Below, piece by piece: positions 5,971 through 8,955 of a DNA stretch of 8,955 nt. The notes beneath the pieces were generated by a model, which was not told the origin of the DNA, made no database searches, and worked only from the letters and a program-made list of their open reading frames with translations. The translations under genes and the position numbers were made by a program. Every line of letters starts with the position of its first letter. Within the stretch, counting starts at the first letter, position 1. The stretch is from Erysipelotrichaceae bacterium UBA1783 (GTDB lineage Bacteria > Bacillota_I > Bacilli_A > Erysipelotrichales > Erysipelotrichaceae). Location of the stretch: contig DCGH01000004.1 of assembly GCA_002315205.1 (NCBI GenBank), forward strand, positions 3,731-12,685. Reading direction: 5' to 3'.

Positions 5971-8421
5971 ATGGAACAGTTTGGTTATTTTTATTTAGAT
6001 AAGGAAAAAGACATCATCGTTACCCTTTTCAAAAATGGTGATGAGCTTTCTTATGTCCTGGAAACACCAAATCATAAATCTGGAAATCTGATTACCAACC
6101 TTGCCAAGGTATGCAGCTTAAACATTTCCTTTAATGAAAAAGGCTTAAAAATTATCAAAGGCGTTATTCCTTGCTATATCGTTTCCAGCAACAATGAGGT
6201 TTATGTATTACGTTTAGGCAATACAAAAATTGCCAACATCTATAATGATGGCCATATTGAAATTAAGGCAACCATTCCTGCCATTTCTAAAACATTAATG
6301 AGTCAGACCAAGGATTGTAAGCTATCAGAAAAGGAAGTACTTGTAAAAACATATATTTTAAAGCAATGTAAATTTAAGACAGATTTACATACACATATGA
6401 ATGCAAATCTGTTACCTGATGTATTAATTGCTTTAGGAATCATTCATCAGATACGCTATCCTCTTTACTACATTAAAAAACTAGGATTAAGCATCACTGA
6501 TGAGCAGGCAAAAGCTTTAGCTAAACAAAGAGAGATTGTAGCTAAGGGGTTTGTTCACTCAGAGCTAACAGGAAAATACTTGGATCGAAGAATTGATGAT
6601 AATACCTTTATCAACTTCGCCGATTTGATTCTAAATAACATTGTTAATGCAGATTTCAATATCAAAAGAATTCGTGCTTCCTTATCCCTATTAAAGGATG
6701 GGCAGGCCGTGTTCACCAATCTTGAAAAGGTTTATTTATATCGCTATGTTTTCACCAAAGGAAAAACATCTGATAAGACCATCAACCTAAAGAATATTAA
6801 TCGTATTCCCGATAAGGATATTATTTCTTATCTGAAGCAGATGCGTACAGACAAGAACAATCCAATCTATGCTCATAATACCCTATTCCAGGATAAGCTA
6901 TTATGGATTGCTCGAAGCTATGGTTCTCAAGGAATTCAATATGTAGAAATCTCAGATACTACCTTAGTAAAGCTGGATGCAGTAAATGAACTGCAACAGA
7001 TTCATGAAATCTGTCCAAAGATTTTACAGGAAACTGGTGTTTCTATTCGTTTTTTAGCAGCAATGAGAAGAATCCCATTAACAATCATCAAAGACCAGAA
7101 AACACCAGCAAACTATTTAAGAGATAATCTTGATATTATCAAGGCTGTTGCCTTAGATCCATATGTGGTGGGAAGTGATTTTGTTGGTGAGGAAATCAAT
7201 GATATCAGAGAGCTAAAACCAGTTATCAGTGAACTTGTTGGTATCGCCAAAAACGATCCTTACTTCACCATCAGAATTCATGCTGGAGAAAATGATTCCT
7301 TAACTGGCAATGTGGCTAATTCTATTGAATGTGTGAAAAATTCCTTACAGAAGGGTCAAGCCTTCCCTAAGATGCGTTTAGGTCATGGCTTATATACTGC
7401 AGATTTAAATACAAAAAAAGGAAAAGCTTTAATCAACACCATAAAGGAAACAGGCGTTGTGTTAGAATTCCAGATTACTTCAAATGTCCGTTTAAACAAC
7501 CTGAATGGATTGGATAAGCATCCTTTAAAGAAATATCTGGCAAATGATATCGCCTGTGTTCAGGGCTCAGATGGCTTTGGATTATATGGAGTAGATAGCT
7601 TTGATGAGCAGCTTGCCTTAGATAATCTTCTTCAGCTATCTGTGGATGATCTATTGAAAATAAGAAAGACGGAAAACATGATTTTAAATGATGCTGAAAA
7701 ATCATTTAATGTGAAATGTGAACAATTCTCTCAATTCTTAAATGGACGAGATTTAAAAACAGCCTTATTAAAGCAGATTGAGGAAAATCAGAAAACTGGC
7801 TATACTCTATCCTTATCATTAACCAGCAAGCTGGAATCCGAAAAGGAATTAGCAACTAAGATTGAACCATTACCTGAAGGAAAAACACCAATTATCATTG
7901 CTGGAGGAAGCTTTAATAGTGATCATCGATTAACTCATATGATTGATTATGAAAAGGAAATGATTGACCATTTATTAAATGAGTTAAATCCAGAAGAATA
8001 CTTCTTTGTCATTGGCAATCAGGTCTCAGGATATGAGAAATATCTAGTCAATAAGAACAAAAACAGGTTCAGTATTTTTGCGATTGTACCAGCGCTGATC
8101 TCTGAAAAGGAAAGAGATACCCTAATAAAGCAAAAGCTTTCTATCAGAGTTTCAACAGAAAGCCTGGGTATGGGTATCTATAAATCATTTAACTATGAAA
8201 TCTTTGAAAGAAGAAACTCCATTTTAATCGCTTTAGATGGTAATAGCGCAGGTGCCAACCTGATTCAGGAGGCAAAAAATGGTAAAGGACATTGTTATAC
8301 CTATGTTTCTGAAAACTGTGTTCCATTAAAAAACAAAGCACAGTCTTTGGAAGGATATACAACCATTATCGATAAGGATACTGACTTAGTAACAAAAATA
8401 AAGGAAAGAAAAATAAAATAG
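5971..8421 (+). CDS. Adenosine-deaminase-like amidohydrolase fused to a C-terminal Rossmann-like (SLOG-type) domain
   Basis: An 816-residue protein, far longer than a normal adenosine deaminase (about 330-350). Residues about 1-130 form a beta-rich domain I cannot name. Residues about 137-560 carry the deaminase metal site: TDLHTH (His140, His142), HAGE (His437 and catalytic Glu440), GHG (His472) and GSDG (Asp534). The HxHLDG motif of true deaminases reads HTHMNA, and the second Asp of the usual TDDP is Gly, so substrate recognition may differ. Residues about 640-780 look like a Rossmannoid nucleotide-binding fold. They begin with strand IIIAGG and end with LIALDGNSAG followed by a helix, as in SLOG and nucleoside deoxyribosyltransferase domains. 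The ATG at 5971 is preferred over an in-frame TTG at 5959 because GGAG (5961-5964) lies six bases upstream. A purine nucleoside or nucleotide substrate is inferred. Confidence 0.8.
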   Translation: MEQFGYFYLDKEKDIIVTLFKNGDELSYVLETPNHKSGNLITNLAKVCSLNISFNEKGLKIIKGVIPCYIVSSNNEVYVLRLGNTKIANIYNDGHIEIKATIPAISKTLMSQTKDCKLSEKEVLVKTYILKQCKFKTDLHTHMNANLLPDVLIALGIIHQIRYPLYYIKKLGLSITDEQAKALAKQREIVAKGFVHSELTGKYLDRRIDDNTFINFADLILNNIVNADFNIKRIRASLSLLKDGQAVFTNLEKVYLYRYVFTKGKTSDKTINLKNINRIPDKDIISYLKQMRTDKNNPIYAHNTLFQDKLLWIARSYGSQGIQYVEISDTTLVKLDAVNELQQIHEICPKILQETGVSIRFLAAMRRIPLTIIKDQKTPANYLRDNLDIIKAVALDPYVVGSDFVGEEINDIRELKPVISELVGIAKNDPYFTIRIHAGENDSLTGNVANSIECVKNSLQKGQAFPKMRLGHGLYTADLNTKKGKALINTIKETGVVLEFQITSNVRLNNLNGLDKHPLKKYLANDIACVQGSDGFGLYGVDSFDEQLALDNLLQLSVDDLLKIRKTENMILNDAEKSFNVKCEQFSQFLNGRDLKTALLKQIEENQKTGYTLSLSLTSKLESEKELATKIEPLPEGKTPIIIAGGSFNSDHRLTHMIDYEKEMIDHLLNELNPEEYFFVIGNQVSGYEKYLVNKNKNRFSIFAIVPALISEKERDTLIKQKLSIRVSTESLGMGIYKSFNYEIFERRNSILIALDGNSAGANLIQEAKNGKGHCYTYVSENCVPLKNKAQSLEGYTTIIDKDTDLVTKIKERKIK

Positions 8422-8449
8422 TCCAATTCATTTTGGACTATTTTTATTT
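8415..8449. terminator. Two-way terminator between the deaminase-like and YwaF-like genes
   Basis: A perfect 12-bp stem (8415-8426 with 8433-8444) around a TTCATT loop is flanked by T runs on both strands. The TAG of the + strand gene (8419-8421) lies within the left arm, and the TAA of the - strand gene (8444-8446) begins at the right arm. It ends both converging transcripts. Confidence 0.9.
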
Positions 8450-8955
8450 TGATAACAAAACTAAAACTGTATGGATGATAGTTACTAATGGTAATAGTGG
8501 AAGTGTATAAAACAATCTATATGGAATCAGCTTATATAGCATTTCTAATACTGGATTATTGTCCGTATCATAGGTGAACATATAGTTTGCTTCTGTATTC
8601 CATTTTTTTCTGACAAATGCATTAATCAGATAAGAAATGCATAAAAGAATTCCTACAAAAACGGTCATTGGAATTGTATAGGAATGGGTTGGTGAATACA
8701 TTTTGAATAGAAGAATCAGCAAACCATTCACAACGATTAATCCATGATGTCCATAGAAGCCAAGGGACTTCTTTGAAAAAGCAGGAAGATCTGTAAAGCC
8801 TTTGCAAGGCATCACTATTGCAATCAATGCACCAATTGGTGCAATACAGCAGCAATAGCCTAATAAGAAAGCATTATTTGTTAATGCACCCAAAAGGGAA
8901 AATACAGTTCCTAAATTACAAAGCTGCAATGGTAATTCATCCTGCCAATGAAAGA
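8444..8955 (-). CDS. YwaF/TMEM164-like integral membrane protein, 3' part (5' end outside window)
   Basis: The frame is open to the window edge, giving about 170 visible residues that begin FHWQDELPLQLCNLG. A TTG at 8929 inside that segment is not needed as a start. The LPLxLCxL element, a FYGHHG motif in a later helix and about five visible hydrophobic segments match the YwaF (TIGR02206) family of about 230 residues, related to eukaryotic TMEM164. TMEM164 is reported as a Cys/His-dependent acyltransferase acting on ether phospholipids. The Cys of LQLCNL and the second His of FYGHHG are 58 residues apart here, a spacing that fits that dyad as I recall it. The bacterial function is not established. 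The gene converges on the deaminase-like gene and shares its terminator. About 60 N-terminal residues are missing. Confidence 0.75.
   Translation of the reverse strand, partial: FHWQDELPLQLCNLGTVFSLLGALTNNAFLLGYCCCIAPIGALIAIVMPCKGFTDLPAFSKKSLGFYGHHGLIVVNGLLILLFKMYSPTHSYTIPMTVFVGILLCISYLINAFVRKKWNTEANYMFTYDTDNNPVLEMLYKLIPYRLFYTLPLLPLVTIIHTVLVLLSK

Noticed and set aside
5971..8421. RADAR-type phage defence (RdrB-like large deaminase)
   Set aside because: RdrB is also a large, roughly 800-residue adenosine deaminase, but no RdrA-like ATPase or any other defence gene is adjacent. The left neighbour is dut and the right neighbour is a convergent membrane protein.

Overview
The window is compact, AT-rich bacterial DNA with short gaps, strong Shine-Dalgarno sequences, intrinsic terminators and Bacillota-type proteins. 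A monomeric group B-type [FeFe] hydrogenase, an ECF transporter S component and a YwaF-family membrane protein point to an anaerobic, probably gut-associated Bacillota (Erysipelotrichia- or Clostridia-like). The exact family cannot be settled from the sequence alone. There are no IS elements, CRISPR arrays, tRNAs, rRNAs or phage genes, and no gene-free stretch above 90 bases.

Layout. (1) Bases 1-368: the 3' end of efp on the + strand, closed by a perfect 26-bp palindrome that acts as a two-way terminator. (2) Bases 404-4716: a tight five-gene operon on the - strand. In transcription order it encodes an HD-domain phosphohydrolase, a HAD phosphatase, a monomeric [FeFe] hydrogenase, an ECF S component and an unknown three-helix membrane protein. 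Two of its junctions are one-base TAATG stop/start overlaps. An extended -10 promoter lies just upstream. (3) Bases 4758-5411: a separate - strand gene whose protein looks like a very divergent ferredoxin-dependent bilin reductase. (4) An 87-base divergent promoter region. (5) Bases 5499-8421: + strand dut, a terminator, then a large two-domain protein joining an adenosine-deaminase-like amidohydrolase to a C-terminal Rossmann-like (SLOG / deoxyribosyltransferase-like) domain. (6) Bases 8444-8955: the 3' part of a - strand YwaF/TMEM164-type membrane protein, convergent with the deaminase and sharing a two-way terminator with it.

How the genes fit together. Three products (dUTPase, the YpgQ-like HD hydrolase and the deaminase/Rossmann protein) plausibly act on nucleotides, and the HAD protein hydrolyses an unknown phosphate ester. 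The hydrogenase and the bilin-reductase-like protein would both use low-potential electrons, most likely from ferredoxin, but they are separate transcription units and no functional link is shown. The most unusual items are the bilin-reductase-like protein, the deaminase fusion with altered active-site residues, and the unknown membrane protein and S component that travel with the hydrogenase. Start codons were revised for three genes (HD, HAD and deaminase) from Shine-Dalgarno and promoter positions.
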